Shown: positions 44,601 to 53,113 of the stretch, one piece after another | Layout of the letters: each line of letters begins with the position of its first letter | Numbering within the stretch: the stretch's first letter is position 1 | From: Brevinema_A sp051647535 | GTDB lineage: Bacteria; Spirochaetota; Brevinematia; Brevinematales; Brevinemataceae | Reading direction: 5' to 3' | NCBI GenBank assembly: GCA_051647535.1 | Contig: JBOFEA010000004.1 | Location: 62,001-126,000 of the forward strand | Length of the DNA stretch: 64,000 nt | Made by a program: the position numbers and the translations under genes | The notes under the pieces: generated by a model | Seen by the model: the letters and a program-made list of their open reading frames with translations, nothing else | What the model was told of the DNA's origin: nothing | Databases searched by the model: none

Positions 44601-44634
44601 TCAAATACAAGCCCGTTTAAGGGCTTGTATTTGA
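44601..44634 (-). repeat. 14-bp hairpin between yidC and mnmE
   Basis: TCAAATACAAGCCC (44601-44614) and GGGCTTGTATTTGA (44621-44634) pair perfectly around a 6-base loop. On the coding (minus) strand no T run follows. Instead the mnmE ribosome-binding site comes next, so it may be an attenuator or RNase processing site, not a simple terminator. Confidence 0.6.
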
Positions 44635-44673
44635 AATCGGATGAATTTTTATTTTATTTTTAATTTTATCGTT

Positions 44674-46326
44674 TTACTTTTCTTTTCCTAATCGGGAGTC
44701 TAAATTGACTAATTCTTGCTCAGCAATAGAAAAGATATTTTGCACTGTCCAGTACAACACAAGACCGGCAGGCATATTCCAAAATAAAAACAGAAAAATA
44801 ACAGGCATTAAGTATCCTTGAATCTGCATTTGTTTCTGCATATCGTTTTGAGCACCAGTCATACGACCCTGTTGTAAAAATACCGATAACAACTGAAGAA
44901 GAGTCATAATCAACGGAAGAAGATTAAAATGAAAACTTCCTATTGTAAAGAGTGAATCAGTCATAGTTAAATCCTTAATCCACAAAAATCCAGCTCCTCG
45001 AAGTTCAACCGTTCTCGAAAGAACCCTAAATAATGCAAAAAATACCGGAATTTGAAGCAGTAAAGGCAGACAACCTCCAAAAGGATTAACTTTCTCTTCT
45101 TTATATAGTTCCATTGTTTTTTGTTGGAGTACTTGAGGTTCGTGCCCCCATTTTTCCTGAAGCTTATTGAGTTTGGGCTGAAGTGCTTTTAATTTTTTCA
45201 TTGAAACGGCAGATTTGAAAGATAAAGGAAGTAAAAATAATTTTACCAAAAGTGCAATCAATATCAACGTAATACCAATATTACCAGTTAACTGAAATAA
45301 TTGATTAAGAAGCCAAAGTGTTGCCAATTCGATTGGTTTGATCAAGGGATTAAACACAGCAGGCCATGCAAATAATTTTTTGTATACAGGATTGATTGAT
45401 TTTACAATCTTTTCACTTCTAGGACCTATATAGTATTCCAATTCGTTCGTCCAAGCTTCTCCGGCAACCAGCTTTCTTGCCAAAAACTGAATACCTATTT
45501 CTACTTTAGGATTACGTCCGGCAACAGTAGAATTAAACACAATAACTGTATTTGCATCATTAGGATTAATAATATTAAGAAAAAAATTGTCAGCAGCAGA
45601 AATCCACTCTACCCCTGATACAAAAGTCATACCGCCTTTAGAATTAATAGATGCTTTTCGAAGCTTCTTATTGGTAAAATATTGAAACTCGGATACATTA
45701 TTTTGATTAAAGGAAGCACCCGCAAAATCAAGTGCCATAGAAGTTGTAAAAGCTAATCCTTCAAAATCAAGATTAATTTCGGATCTGCCTGCATTTGATA
45801 AGATAATTGTTTGATAAATTCGTCCTTCACCAGCTGTTTTTATTATTCTATTAATGAAAATTTTATTGGAACCAATAGTCGCTTCTGCTCTCATTTCAAG
45901 AGAATCTTGATTATTGTTTGTAATCATATTATACACAGGCCGCAATAAATTAGTACGTAAATCAGTGTATGTTCCCAGTACAAAATCTAATGAAGGGGTC
46001 GCAGATTCTCCAACAATAATATCCTGTGGCCGACCTTCTGAATCAAGGCTTTTATTCCATTTTCCGTTCAATAATACCTTAACAGCTCTTCCGCCCTTAG
46101 GATCAATAAGAAAATTTATCTGATCCATTGTTTCCGAAGAATCTTTATATCGAATAGTATAGAAATCACGCATTCCCGAATCAGAATATTTTATATTATA
46201 TTTTTGAACTTCTTTCGACTCTTGATCGGCATCATTTCCTTGTGCAAATAAACCTACTGCATTACCGGCAAATAATATTGACGTTATTAAACCAAATCTT
46301 AATATATTTTTATGCTTCCTATACAT
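44674..46326 (-). CDS. yidC: Membrane protein insertase YidC
   Basis: YidC inserts and folds inner-membrane proteins alone or with SecYEG. The 550 residues fit the diderm type. They have an N-terminal helix (about 9-28), a periplasmic beta-supersandwich domain (about 30-330), then five conserved helices with PLSFKSAVSMKKLKALQPKL, NPFGGCLPLLLQIPVFFALF and MPAGLVLYWTVQNIFSIAEQ. The tail ends in LGKEK. ATGGAGG lies 8 bases before the ATG. It is transcribed towards mnmE. Confidence 0.95.
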   Translation of the reverse strand: MYRKHKNILRFGLITSILFAGNAVGLFAQGNDADQESKEVQKYNIKYSDSGMRDFYTIRYKDSSETMDQINFLIDPKGGRAVKVLLNGKWNKSLDSEGRPQDIIVGESATPSLDFVLGTYTDLRTNLLRPVYNMITNNNQDSLEMRAEATIGSNKIFINRIIKTAGEGRIYQTIILSNAGRSEINLDFEGLAFTTSMALDFAGASFNQNNVSEFQYFTNKKLRKASINSKGGMTFVSGVEWISAADNFFLNIINPNDANTVIVFNSTVAGRNPKVEIGIQFLARKLVAGEAWTNELEYYIGPRSEKIVKSINPVYKKLFAWPAVFNPLIKPIELATLWLLNQLFQLTGNIGITLILIALLVKLFLLPLSFKSAVSMKKLKALQPKLNKLQEKWGHEPQVLQQKTMELYKEEKVNPFGGCLPLLLQIPVFFALFRVLSRTVELRGAGFLWIKDLTMTDSLFTIGSFHFNLLPLIMTLLQLLSVFLQQGRMTGAQNDMQKQMQIQGYLMPVIFLFLFWNMPAGLVLYWTVQNIFSIAEQELVNLDSRLGKEK

Positions 46327-46426
46327 TTGTCAAGCCTCCATATAAATATAACAGTTAATATCATACTATAAAACAAAAATATCGTCAATATATCACCCAA
46401 TTAAAATACACTAAAAATAGCAATAG

Positions 46427-46455
46427 TTGACAATAGTAATAAAAATGTTTATAAT
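46427..46455 (+). promoter_or_regulatory. Consensus promoter for the TDT transporter and murA
   Basis: Perfect TTGACA (46427-46432), a 17-base spacer and perfect TATAAT (46450-46455). The leader is about 48 bases. This is the best match to the vegetative consensus in the window. Confidence 0.75.
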
Positions 46456-46509
46456 TTGTGCTGAAATCAGTACAATATTAATATTATTATAACTTAAGGA
46501 ATCAGTATT

Positions 46510-47475
46510 ATGAATAAAGCAACTCTTATTCGAAAAGTTTTCAATAACATCCCTCTAGGAGTTTCCGGTCTTGCTTTAGGAATCACAGGAATTACAGGCG
46601 CATGGACAGCAGCTTTAGGACATAAACCTATCAGCATAATTGGAATTGTTATTGCTTGTCTTATTTTATCTGCATTGATCATAAAATACATCATTTTTCC
46701 TGACATATTTTTAAAAGAACTCAAAGATCCTGTACTTAGTACCGCTTTGCCCACAATGGATATGACATTAATGGTTATTGCCGCATTATTAGTTGAAACA
46801 GGACTATCATTTGGTAAAGTGATATGGTTTGTATCAATCTTAATACATATGTTTTTTCTTATTTCTTTTATTTATTATCAACACAGAAGCATTTGTATTA
46901 CCAAAATTATGCCTAATTGGTTTGTTCCTCCTGTTGGTATTGTAGTGGCTTGTGTCACCGGATCAGAAATGGGATTTCCTAATTTTTCACAAATACTTTT
47001 TTATTTTGGTCTTATATGTACTCTCATTCTTCTTCCTATTATGCTTTACCGAATGATGTTCTCAGAACGTCCTGATGTCGCTCACTTACCAACATTTGCA
47101 GTTATTGCTTCACCGGTTAATTTATGTTTGATAGCATACTTGGTTATTTTTCCAAACCCTGATTACTTAATTGCGTCCAAATTAATTTATTTGGGAATAT
47201 TTACTACGCTTCTAGTTTATATTTCATTTTTTAAAATATTCCGGCTTAACTTTTCACCTTTATTTTCGTCATTTGCATTCCCGCTCGGAGTATCAACAAC
47301 TGCAGCTGTAAAATATACCTTATTTTTGGAACATATTCCTTTTATTTCTTTACCATATTTACAGGCTTGGGAAACAATATATCGAATCGAATTGCTGGTC
47401 ACAAGCCTTATTATTCTATACATTTTTATTCAAATGATTTTATTCATAAAAACAAAAATCAAACAACATTCTTAA
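46510..47475 (+). CDS. TDT-family (TehA-like) membrane transporter
   Basis: The 321 residues form about ten membrane helices. NIPLGVSGLALGITGITGAW near the start, NWFVPPVGIVVACVTGSEM in the middle and FAFPLGVSTTAAVKY near the end are typical of the TDT family (tellurite-resistance/dicarboxylate/SLAC1-type channels). Such proteins transport anions such as malate, sulfite or nitrate. The substrate cannot be assigned. AAGGA precedes the ATG. murA begins 10 bases after the stop, so they share the strong upstream promoter. Confidence 0.75.
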   Translation: MNKATLIRKVFNNIPLGVSGLALGITGITGAWTAALGHKPISIIGIVIACLILSALIIKYIIFPDIFLKELKDPVLSTALPTMDMTLMVIAALLVETGLSFGKVIWFVSILIHMFFLISFIYYQHRSICITKIMPNWFVPPVGIVVACVTGSEMGFPNFSQILFYFGLICTLILLPIMLYRMMFSERPDVAHLPTFAVIASPVNLCLIAYLVIFPNPDYLIASKLIYLGIFTTLLVYISFFKIFRLNFSPLFSSFAFPLGVSTTAAVKYTLFLEHIPFISLPYLQAWETIYRIELLVTSLIILYIFIQMILFIKTKIKQHS

Positions 47476-47485
47476 GGAAGAACTT

Positions 47486-48763
47486 ATGCTGTCAAAATTT
47501 GCTATAAAAGGCGGGAAACCTCTTAAAGGAACGGTACAAATCAGTGGTGCTAAAAATGCCGCCTTGCCTATTCTTGCCGCTTCAATTCTTACATCAGAAC
47601 CATTAACACTAAACAATGTTCCAAATCTAGAAGATATCAATACCATGATTTCTCTTTTAGAATCCTTAGGTAAAAAAATAACCAAAAACAATTCTCAAAT
47701 TCTTATAGAAGAATGTCAGCCCTTAGATTATTCTGCACCTTACGATATTGTAAGTAAAATGAGAGCTTCCATTGCTGTTATGGGACCTTTACTTGCACGT
47801 TTGGGACGTGCACATATTTCTATGCCTGGTGGTTGTGCAATTGGCCCTAGACCTATTGACTTGCACCTTAAAGGTATCGAAGAATTATCCGCTACTCATC
47901 AAACAGTTCACGGATATCTTGATGCTGAAGCCCCAAAAGGCGGATTAATCGGAAAAGAAATGAATCTTTCCGGAAAACATGGAAGTTCCGTATTAGCAAC
48001 TGAAAATATTATGATGGCAGCATCATTAGCTAAAGGTAAAACAATAATCAACGGCTCAGCTAAAGAACCTGAAGTTATTGACTTAGCAAATCTGCTTAAC
48101 AAAATGGGTGCCAAAATTTCAGGAGCCGGAACCGATTGTATTACTATTGAAGGTGTTGATACACTCCATTCTGCAGAACATGATATTATTCCGGATCGTA
48201 TTGAAACAGGAACCTTTATTATTGCAGCTGCCATTACAGGTGGAGAAATTACAATTACCCACTGTAATCCTTCGCATTTGGAAGAACCAATACGATTATT
48301 CAAACAAGCAGGAATTCAAATTACATCTCTATCCGATTCTTCGATTTCTGTCAAATCAGGAAATGCAAAAGCTGTTGACTTTACAACCATGCCTTATCCT
48401 CTGTTTCCTACAGATCTTCAATCTCAATTTTTAGCTTATCTTACCTTAGCCGAAGGTAAAAGTATTATTACTGAAACTATTTATCCAGATCGCTTTATGC
48501 ATGCAGCAGAAATCAACCGCATGGGAAGCTCTATCTCCGTAGATGCCGGAATAGCAATAATTCAAGGAGGATCTTCATTATCAGGAGCTTCTGTAATGGG
48601 ATCCGATCTTCGCGGAGGAGCAGCTCTTGTACTTGCGGCCCTTGCAGCAGACGGGATAAGCGAAGTTTTAAGAATTTATCACATTGACAGAGGCTATGAA
48701 AATCTTGAAATCAAACTCCGAAATTTAGGGGCAGATATTCAAAGAATTATTCCTTCATCATAA
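47486..48763 (+). CDS. murA: UDP-N-acetylglucosamine 1-carboxyvinyltransferase MurA
   Basis: MurA transfers enolpyruvate to UDP-GlcNAc, the first committed step of peptidoglycan synthesis. The 425 residues begin with KGGKPLKGTVQISGAKNAAL. The catalytic Cys-117 is present in GGCAIGPRPIDLH, so the enzyme should be fosfomycin-sensitive, unlike the Cys-to-Asp variants of chlamydia and some other bacteria. DLRGGAALVLAAL and the C-terminal RGYENLEIKLRNLGADI are also conserved. AAGGAAG precedes the ATG. tRNA-Thr follows after 16 bases in the same direction. Confidence 0.97.
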   Translation: MLSKFAIKGGKPLKGTVQISGAKNAALPILAASILTSEPLTLNNVPNLEDINTMISLLESLGKKITKNNSQILIEECQPLDYSAPYDIVSKMRASIAVMGPLLARLGRAHISMPGGCAIGPRPIDLHLKGIEELSATHQTVHGYLDAEAPKGGLIGKEMNLSGKHGSSVLATENIMMAASLAKGKTIINGSAKEPEVIDLANLLNKMGAKISGAGTDCITIEGVDTLHSAEHDIIPDRIETGTFIIAAAITGGEITITHCNPSHLEEPIRLFKQAGIQITSLSDSSISVKSGNAKAVDFTTMPYPLFPTDLQSQFLAYLTLAEGKSIITETIYPDRFMHAAEINRMGSSISVDAGIAIIQGGSSLSGASVMGSDLRGGAALVLAALAADGISEVLRIYHIDRGYENLEIKLRNLGADIQRIIPSS

Positions 48764-48779
48764 TTTTTTGTATTTTTCT

Positions 48780-48852
48780 GCTGTAATAGCTCAGTTGGTA
48801 GAGCAATTGATTCGTAATCAATAGGCCGGCGGTTCGATCCCGCCTTACAGCT
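48780..48852 (+). tRNA. tRNA-Thr (anticodon CGT)
   Basis: A 73-base cloverleaf: acceptor GCTGTAA/TTACAGC, D arm GCTC/GAGC, anticodon stem ATTGA/TCAAT with loop TTCGTAA giving CGT, and T arm GGCGG/CCGCC. The discriminator is U and CCA is not encoded. It lies 16 bases after murA with no separate promoter visible, so it is probably processed from the murA transcript. It reads ACG. Confidence 0.95.
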
Positions 48853-48899
48853 TGTAATTCCAATCTATGAGTATATAGTTATTAAGCAAGAAGGAAATT

Positions 48900-50090
48900 G
48901 TGAATTTTAACATTAATTATTCTATCCGTCTTTTCATATGGTCTATTATTTTCGGCTTTGCATTGGGATTATTCGGTATCAGTCTTTCTATCATTCGAAT
49001 TGCCGATTTTTATCTAAAAGAAGGGGCTAATACCGAATCCAATAGATATTTATACTGTGTTCAACCCCAATCAAATAAACCTCTTAATTCTCAAGCTGTC
49101 GCAGAACTTCAAAATATAGCTGGTATCGAAAACGTTTATCCTTATATTACTCCTAAAGAATCGTTTGAAGGTAGTATCAATTATTTTGGATTTAGTGCGT
49201 CTTATCCTATTCAAATCAAAGGTCTACCAAAAGAATTAGCTCAATTAAAAGCAGAACCTCAATATCAAGATCAGTGGAATTCTGTAAATTTAGACACAAT
49301 ACCTGTCTTAATTCCCAATCAAGCACTCAATATTTATAATAATATTGCACCTTCTAGAGGCTGGCCAATTCTTCCTATGGATAGATTTTTAGGATTACCG
49401 GGATTAAAACTCAAAATAGGAAATCAAACTGTTAATGTTATTATCACCGGATTTGATAACGAAGATCTTGGAACTACTATTATTGTCCCTGCAGAAAAAT
49501 TAAATGCTATTTTTGAAAAACAACAAATGACTAATTTGTATGATAAAATAGAAGTAGAAACTATTCCGGGTATTTCAAAAAAACAAGCCAGAGATACCAT
49601 AGAAAATATAACTAAAATAGGTTATGACATTGATGACGTCCGTACACAAAACTTCCAAGCAGGATTGTTTTTCCGTATTAAAATTACTTTGTCTATTTTA
49701 GGATTTGGAATATTGGCAGCCTTTATCCTTCTGAAATTTTTCCACCTTCAACGCTTTTTTTCTCTTTATACAAAAAAAATCTGGATGCTTCGAATTTGGG
49801 GAATAAAAAATCATTTTGGAATAATTATCATTTTTTGGACCATTGTATTTTCAATACTATGTGGTTTTCTAACTTGGCTTATCTGCTTTTTCATTATCAT
49901 ACCCGCTCAAGATTATATCGTCTCCTCACTTATGCAATTTGGAATCAATACTCCGGATATCAAAGTAAGTGCTCGAACAGCAATTGAATCCAGCTTAACA
50001 GCTACAGGACTGTTTGCTACAATAAACCTCTTCTCTGCTATTCTATTTTACAACTCTATTCCTAAAGCCGACTTTATCAAAAAATTCTAA
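48900..50090 (+). CDS. FtsX/MacB-like ABC permease, orphan
   Basis: The 396 residues have one N-terminal helix (about 10-34), a periplasmic domain of about 230 residues, and three C-terminal helices starting with ITLSILGFGILAAFILLKFF. This is the topology of FtsX/MacB/LolC permeases. A short cytoplasmic segment KKIWMLRIWGIKNHF, resembling the LRxxG coupling element, lies between the last helices. No ATPase gene is adjacent. LolD at 18471 could be a shared partner, which is speculation. The start is GTG at 48900 with AAGGA upstream. Family assignment is by topology and therefore moderate. Confidence 0.55.
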   Translation: MNFNINYSIRLFIWSIIFGFALGLFGISLSIIRIADFYLKEGANTESNRYLYCVQPQSNKPLNSQAVAELQNIAGIENVYPYITPKESFEGSINYFGFSASYPIQIKGLPKELAQLKAEPQYQDQWNSVNLDTIPVLIPNQALNIYNNIAPSRGWPILPMDRFLGLPGLKLKIGNQTVNVIITGFDNEDLGTTIIVPAEKLNAIFEKQQMTNLYDKIEVETIPGISKKQARDTIENITKIGYDIDDVRTQNFQAGLFFRIKITLSILGFGILAAFILLKFFHLQRFFSLYTKKIWMLRIWGIKNHFGIIIIFWTIVFSILCGFLTWLICFFIIIPAQDYIVSSLMQFGINTPDIKVSARTAIESSLTATGLFATINLFSAILFYNSIPKADFIKKF

Positions 50091-50140
50091 AAAAAAATCC
50101 ACGTAATGAAAACAAATTTTCATTTTTTTGTCAAAAATAT

Positions 50141-50166
50141 TAAAGTTTCAGAGATTTTACCGAAAA
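50141..50166 (+). promoter_or_regulatory. Candidate sigma-28 (FliA) promoter for flaA
   Basis: TAAAGTTT (50141-50148) is an exact match to the flagellar sigma -35 box. After 11 bases comes CCGAAAA (50160-50166), a 5/7 match to CCGATAT. The leader to the flaA ATG is about 45 bases. No good vegetative promoter is seen in the same gap. Confidence 0.65.
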
Positions 50167-50214
50167 AACATTATGCTTAACAAGTTTTATGTTTTAATTT
50201 AAGGAGAATCCTCT

Positions 50215-51144
50215 ATGAAAAAGTTTGTCATTACGTTGATTTTAAATATGATCTTACCACTCTCTGTCTTTACACAAGTCAAACACGTTTTCTTTGATTT
50301 TAATACTTACGAAGATCAAATAAATTCTATGTACCCACCTGAAAATATTTTAAAATCAGATAATGGAACTGCTATTGCAGAATTGGGTGCTGAAGGATTT
50401 TTACTCGACAATTGGAAAGTAATCTTAACAAATTCATCAGGTCAAAATCCTTTCTCACGAATCAATTCCTATACAAAAAAAATTACCAGCCAAGAAAAAG
50501 GAACTGTTTTAGGTATAAGAATATTTTTCCCAGAATGGCCAAATAGCTGTGAAGTACATATTAAGCCTGTATTTCCACTTTACCCTTTCTCTCGCGAAGG
50601 AAAATATATTAATATCAATAACGGCGTTGTCACCAACGTTGGTATTGTAAAAAATTTCAGTAGCTGGATCAATGGAAGAGGGTTTCCTTATTCTATGGGA
50701 GTTCGAGTACGCGACTTAAAAAATCGTTTAACAGAATTTACTTTAGGTTCTTTACAATTTATCGGATGGAGAAAATTAGTTCATAGTAATAGATTCTTCT
50801 CTGAAAGAACTCCTCAGAATGTACTCCCAAATTTACGTATTTATCCTAGTGATGTTCCTTTACTCCGTTTCGAAACATTTGTTATCTACAGACCTGGAAA
50901 TGTAGAAGGTGGAAATTTCGTCAGCTATATCGGATCCTCAGAAATTGAATATACTTCTTACTTAACCTATGTTCCGGATGATATTGATGACGAACAAAAT
51001 TGGATGCTGATAAAATCCGAACAAGAAAGAATTGCTGGAAACATTAATAAAAATCTTTATGAAGAAATTCTTCAATTTGAATATGCAAAACAAAGATTAT
51101 ATACAGATTACGATACCAATAATCAAAATAACCAAACTCAATAG
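50215..51144 (+). CDS. flaA: Flagellar filament outer-layer protein FlaA
   Basis: FlaA forms the sheath around the FlaB core of spirochaete periplasmic flagella. The 309-residue precursor has a signal peptide (MKKFVITLILNMILPLSVFT) and conserved family segments. These include GTVLGIRIFFPEWPNSCEV, GVVTNVGIVKNFSSWINGRG, FTLGSLQFIGWRKLVHSNRF, and LRIYPSDVPLLRFETFVIYR with GGNFVSYIGSSEIEY. It is exported to the periplasm. An AAGGAG site precedes the ATG, and a sigma-28-like promoter lies upstream. A strong terminator follows. This is the best single piece of evidence for the spirochaete origin. Confidence 0.93.
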   Translation: MKKFVITLILNMILPLSVFTQVKHVFFDFNTYEDQINSMYPPENILKSDNGTAIAELGAEGFLLDNWKVILTNSSGQNPFSRINSYTKKITSQEKGTVLGIRIFFPEWPNSCEVHIKPVFPLYPFSREGKYININNGVVTNVGIVKNFSSWINGRGFPYSMGVRVRDLKNRLTEFTLGSLQFIGWRKLVHSNRFFSERTPQNVLPNLRIYPSDVPLLRFETFVIYRPGNVEGGNFVSYIGSSEIEYTSYLTYVPDDIDDEQNWMLIKSEQERIAGNINKNLYEEILQFEYAKQRLYTDYDTNNQNNQTQ

Positions 51145-51224
51145 AAATATGGAAAATATGATTACCAATTCTCGAAACAGGGTGTAATCCAGTATATTAT
51201 AGAAATCTTATTTTCTGTGATCAT

Positions 51225-51271
51225 CTTCAAAAATAAAAAAGAACTGTAAAAGGTTCTTTTTTATTTTGAAG
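51225..51271 (+). terminator. Terminator after flaA
   Basis: An extended, nearly perfect hairpin: the A-rich arm ending AAAAAAGAAC pairs with GTTCTTTTTT and the pairing continues outwards to CTTC/GAAG. The loop is about 8 bases. The run of six T's lies in the 3' arm, as expected for an intrinsic terminator. Confidence 0.8.
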
Positions 51272-51314
51272 ATTTATTATGATATACATTCCGTCGCTGC
51301 CGGCTATCAAATTA

Positions 51315-51343
51315 TTGCAAAAAATAATATTTAATAGTATAAT
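51315..51343 (+). promoter_or_regulatory. Promoter for tRNA-Leu
   Basis: TTGCAA (51315-51320), a 17-base spacer and perfect TATAAT (51338-51343). The expected start is within a few bases of the tRNA 5' end. Confidence 0.65.
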
Positions 51344-51355
51344 ATCTTTAATAAT

Positions 51356-51439
51356 GCCTGGATGGTGAAACTGGTAGACACGCAGGACTCAGAATCCTGT
51401 GCCGGTATAGGTGTGCAGGTTCAAGTCCTGTTCCAGGCA
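51356..51439 (+). tRNA. tRNA-Leu (anticodon CAG)
   Basis: An 84-base class II tRNA with a long variable arm. The acceptor is GCCTGGA/TCCAGGC. The anticodon stem CAGGA/TCCTG has loop CTCAGAA giving CAG, and the T loop is TTCAAGT. The discriminator is A and CCA is not encoded. It has its own promoter and terminator. Confidence 0.95.
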
Positions 51440-51446
51440 AAATAGC

Positions 51447-51485
51447 AAGAGTAGATCTTTACGATAAAAGATTTACTCTTTTTAA
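51447..51485 (+). terminator. Terminator of tRNA-Leu
   Basis: AAGAGTAGATCTTT (51447-51460) pairs with AAAGATTTACTCTT (51467-51480) with a single G-U pair, followed by TTT. Confidence 0.85.
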
Positions 51486-51545
51486 TTTTAAACAACAAAA
51501 TATTATCTATATAAAAACCCACGACTTATTTTATCTTTGACATAC

Positions 51546-51574
51546 TTTACAAATCTATTAAAACCAACTATAAT
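51546..51574 (+). promoter_or_regulatory. Promoter upstream of cysS with long leader
   Basis: TTTACA (51546-51551), a 17-base spacer and TATAAT (51569-51574). It would give a leader of about 140 bases before cysS. I see no T-box or other recognisable riboswitch in that leader, and a second TATAAT nearer the gene (about 51697-51702) may be the real start. Confidence 0.4.
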
Positions 51575-51722
51575 AGAGAAAAATCATTACGAATAAAAGA
51601 CAAGTATATAACTATTTGATTTTTCAGCATACCCTATTAATGTAAACTACAAAAATATAGTATTTAAAGCTTTCTTTTCATTCCCAATAATATCAAAATA
51701 TAATACAAATCAGGTAGAACCC

Positions 51723-53096
51723 ATGGATATCAAATTATACAACTCTCTTAACAAAAAATTAGAATCCCTGCCATCAAAGACAAAATTAAATATCTATTCG
51801 TGTGGACCGACAGTATATGATTTTGCCCATATAGGGAATTTACGAACTTTTCTGATTGAAGATTTGCTAATTAGAACGCTCAAAACAATTTCATACGACA
51901 TTCACCACGTCAGAAATTTAACAGATATTGACGACAAAATTATTCAAAAAGCTTATCAATTACAAATTCCCATAGAAGAATTAACAGAAAAATACAGTAA
52001 TTTATTTTTTGAAGACATTCAATCGCTAAATTTTGATCAAAAATCAACAACATATATTAAAGCAACAGATTACATCAATCAAGCAATAGATATTATCACG
52101 CAACTAATCAATCACCAATTTGCTTATGAAACAGAAGATGGAGTTTATTTTCATACCAAAGCATTCAAAGAATATGGAAATTTTTCTGGATTAGATTTGG
52201 AAAATATTCAAGAAGGTGCTGCAGGAATTATTCAAGAATATCAAAAGAAAAATGATTCGGATTTCGTACTTTGGAAAAAATATAAACCTGAAGATTACAA
52301 TTCTTATTGGGAAAGTCCTTGGGGTAAAGGGCGACCTGGATGGCATACAGAATGTGCTTCTATTGTTGCTGATCAATTTCCGGATGGATTGGATATTCAT
52401 ACCGGTGGTGTAGATTTGTTATTTCCACACCACACCAATGAAAAAGCTCAAATAGAATGCTTGTCTTCTAAGCCCATGTCCAAAATTTGGATGCATATTA
52501 CCCACTTGCTGGTAGATAATCAAAAAATGAGTAAAAGTTTAGGAAATTTCTATACCTTTCATGATTTGCAAGAATTAGGTTTCGATGCTAGAACTGTTAG
52601 ATTTTACCTCCAAACAGCAGCTCATTACAGAAGTCCTCTTAATTTCACACTGGACGGATTAAGAAGTGCTATTTCATCATTAAAACGCGTAGATAATTTT
52701 ATTGCCATTATTTCAGAAAATCCATCTGAAGGTAGTTGTTATTCATTAAAAGATAATTTTTTGGATAAGTTATGCAATGATTTAAATATTTCAGCTGCAC
52801 TTGGTGAATTATTTAAAATAATCAATGATTTCTTTGCCGGACAAGCTGTTGATTCAAAACAAATGTTAAGTGATCTTAAAGAAATTAATCGTATCTTAGG
52901 TGTATTCTCTTTCCCTGAAGATAACGAAATAACCGATAAAAACATATTAGAAATTTTTAATAACCGTGTCGAAGCTCGAAAACAAAAAAATTGGCAGGAA
53001 TCTGATAGATTACGTGATTTATTATGGGAACACGGTGTAGACGTAAGAGATACTAAAGACGGTTCAACATTAATCAAAAGATCTCATTCATCTTAA
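51723..53096 (+). CDS. cysS: Cysteinyl-tRNA synthetase
   Basis: CysS charges tRNA-Cys. This class I synthetase of 457 residues has the Zn ligand Cys-27 (YSCGPTVYD) and the HIGH-type motif HIGN (36-39). The other Zn ligands lie in WHTECASI and the GGVDLLFPHH segment, and the KMSKS loop is in NQKMSKSLGNF. The C-terminal domain is conserved (NNRVEARKQKNWQESDRLRD). AGGTAG precedes the ATG. The next gene starts 17 bases later and may be co-transcribed. Confidence 0.97.
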   Translation: MDIKLYNSLNKKLESLPSKTKLNIYSCGPTVYDFAHIGNLRTFLIEDLLIRTLKTISYDIHHVRNLTDIDDKIIQKAYQLQIPIEELTEKYSNLFFEDIQSLNFDQKSTTYIKATDYINQAIDIITQLINHQFAYETEDGVYFHTKAFKEYGNFSGLDLENIQEGAAGIIQEYQKKNDSDFVLWKKYKPEDYNSYWESPWGKGRPGWHTECASIVADQFPDGLDIHTGGVDLLFPHHTNEKAQIECLSSKPMSKIWMHITHLLVDNQKMSKSLGNFYTFHDLQELGFDARTVRFYLQTAAHYRSPLNFTLDGLRSAISSLKRVDNFIAIISENPSEGSCYSLKDNFLDKLCNDLNISAALGELFKIINDFFAGQAVDSKQMLSDLKEINRILGVFSFPEDNEITDKNILEIFNNRVEARKQKNWQESDRLRDLLWEHGVDVRDTKDGSTLIKRSHSS

Positions 53097-53113
53097 AGGA
53101 ATCATATACTATT

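Noticed and set aside
51575..51722. T-box or other riboswitch in the cysS leader
   Set aside because: No T-box consensus, specifier-like hairpin or terminator/antiterminator pair could be found; the stretch is simple AT-rich DNA and a closer TATAAT may be the real promoter.
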